Both the position numbers and the translations under genes were made by a program. Positions 63,687-64,000 of a DNA stretch of 64,000 nucleotides are shown one piece after another. The notes below the pieces were generated by a model. That model had not been told where the DNA came from, did not search any database, and worked only from the letters and a program-made list of their open reading frames with translations. The DNA comes from Arenibaculum pallidiluteum. GTDB taxonomy: Bacteria; Pseudomonadota; Alphaproteobacteria; Azospirillales; Azospirillaceae. The number at the start of each line of letters is the position of its first letter. Position 1 is the stretch's first letter. Location of the stretch: the NCBI RefSeq assembly GCF_017355985.1, contig NZ_JAFIQU010000001.1, positions 496,001-560,000 on the forward strand, written 5' to 3'.

Positions 63687-64000
63687 TCAGCGGATCTGCG
63701 CCTCCTTGTAGTAGCCGCTGTCCACGAGGACCTGCTTCCAGTTGGCCTTGTCGACGCTGACCGGCTTCAGCAGGTAGGCCGGCACGGTCTTCACGCCATT
63801 CTCGTAGGTCTTGGTGTCGTTCACCGGCACCTGGCCGCCGGACATCATGGCGTCCACCATCTCGGCGGTGACCTTGGCGAGCTCGCGCGTGTCCTTGAAG
63901 ACAGTCGAGGTCTGCTCGCCGCGCAGGATCGCCTTGACCGAGGGCACCTCGGCGTCCTGGCCGGTGACCACGGGCATGGGCAGGTCGCTGCTTCCGTAGC
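63687..64000 (-). CDS. chvE: Multiple-monosaccharide ABC transporter binding protein ChvE, C-terminal part
   Basis: The last 103 or so residues of a periplasmic sugar-binding protein; the rest lies beyond base 64000. The visible end reads [18 protein letters not shown], then [34 protein letters not shown] and [13 protein letters not shown], matching ChvE and the MmsAB partner family. ChvE in Agrobacterium binds galactose, arabinose, xylose and glucose, which fits the downstream dehydrogenase. First visible gene of the importer operon; an internal ATG at 63977 is not the start. Confidence 0.92.
   Translation of the reverse strand, partial: YGSSDLPMPVVTGQDAEVPSVKAILRGEQTSTVFKDTRELAKVTAEMVDAMMSGGQVPVNDTKTYENGVKTVPAYLLKPVSVDKANWKQVLVDSGYYKEAQIR

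Overview
The window is ordinary, dense, very GC-rich chromosome of an alphaproteobacterium, most plausibly Rhodospirillales in the broad sense (Acetobacteraceae- or Azospirillaceae-like). The order is an inference from the ftsZ-lpxC-bamD-recN-ligA run, the alphaproteobacterial FtsZ tail, a two-domain cold-shock protein, an ArsR-methyltransferase/metF/metH operon, a small sigma-54-promoted flagellin and an Azospirillum-like arabinose/galactose dehydrogenase. I see no tRNA or rRNA gene, transposase, integrase, phage gene or CRISPR array. Genes are packed with many ATGA start/stop overlaps.

Layout. 1-7 kb: end of the division/envelope cluster (ftsZ end, lpxC, bamD, recN, ligA). 7-11 kb: a LysR regulator divergent from a tiny secreted protein, then molybdate importer modABC. 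11-15 kb: an MFS exporter behind cheY and two CheZ-like proteins. 15-19.3 kb: Xaa-Pro aminopeptidase, prmA and a conserved unknown in one operon. 19.6-25.3 kb: three stand-alone receivers, an M48 lipoprotein protease, a tyrosine-phosphatase-like protein, a crotonase, a double cold-shock protein and a DUF1499/DUF2141 pair. 25.3-32.5 kb: two very small hydrophilic proteins, then a staphyloxanthin-type carotenoid locus (aldehyde dehydrogenase, crtN, crtP, PlsC-type acyltransferase, crtQ). 32.5-37.8 kb: UvrD/PcrA helicase, two unknowns, a diguanylate cyclase and a pentapeptide-repeat protein.

37.8-43.3 kb: the methionine-cycle operon (ArsR-methyltransferase, metF, metH) with a perfect 16-bp palindrome lying inside its promoter. 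43.5-45 kb: MlaA and MlaC lipid-transport proteins. 45-50.4 kb: a periplasmic set of the kind linked to PQQ-dependent alcohol oxidation (beta-propeller, ABC-type binding protein, cupredoxin-like protein that has lost its copper ligands), divergent from a NarL-type two-component system. 50.4-52.4 kb: thymidylate operon thyA-folA-dut. 52.5-60 kb: small lipoprotein, sugar-type oxidoreductase, flagellin, ettA, EamA transporter, sodium:solute symporter. 59.9-64 kb: the chvE-mmsA-mmsB sugar importer followed by an L-arabinose/D-galactose 1-dehydrogenase, coupling uptake to non-phosphorylative oxidation.

The most notable signals are FliM-like CheY-binding peptides on the CheZ-like proteins, the C30 carotenoid locus without a crtM-like synthase and with a non-CrtO acyltransferase, the PQQ-associated trio without dehydrogenase or transporter subunits nearby, the operator inside the methionine-cycle promoter, and the two tiny overlooked proteins near 25.5 kb.
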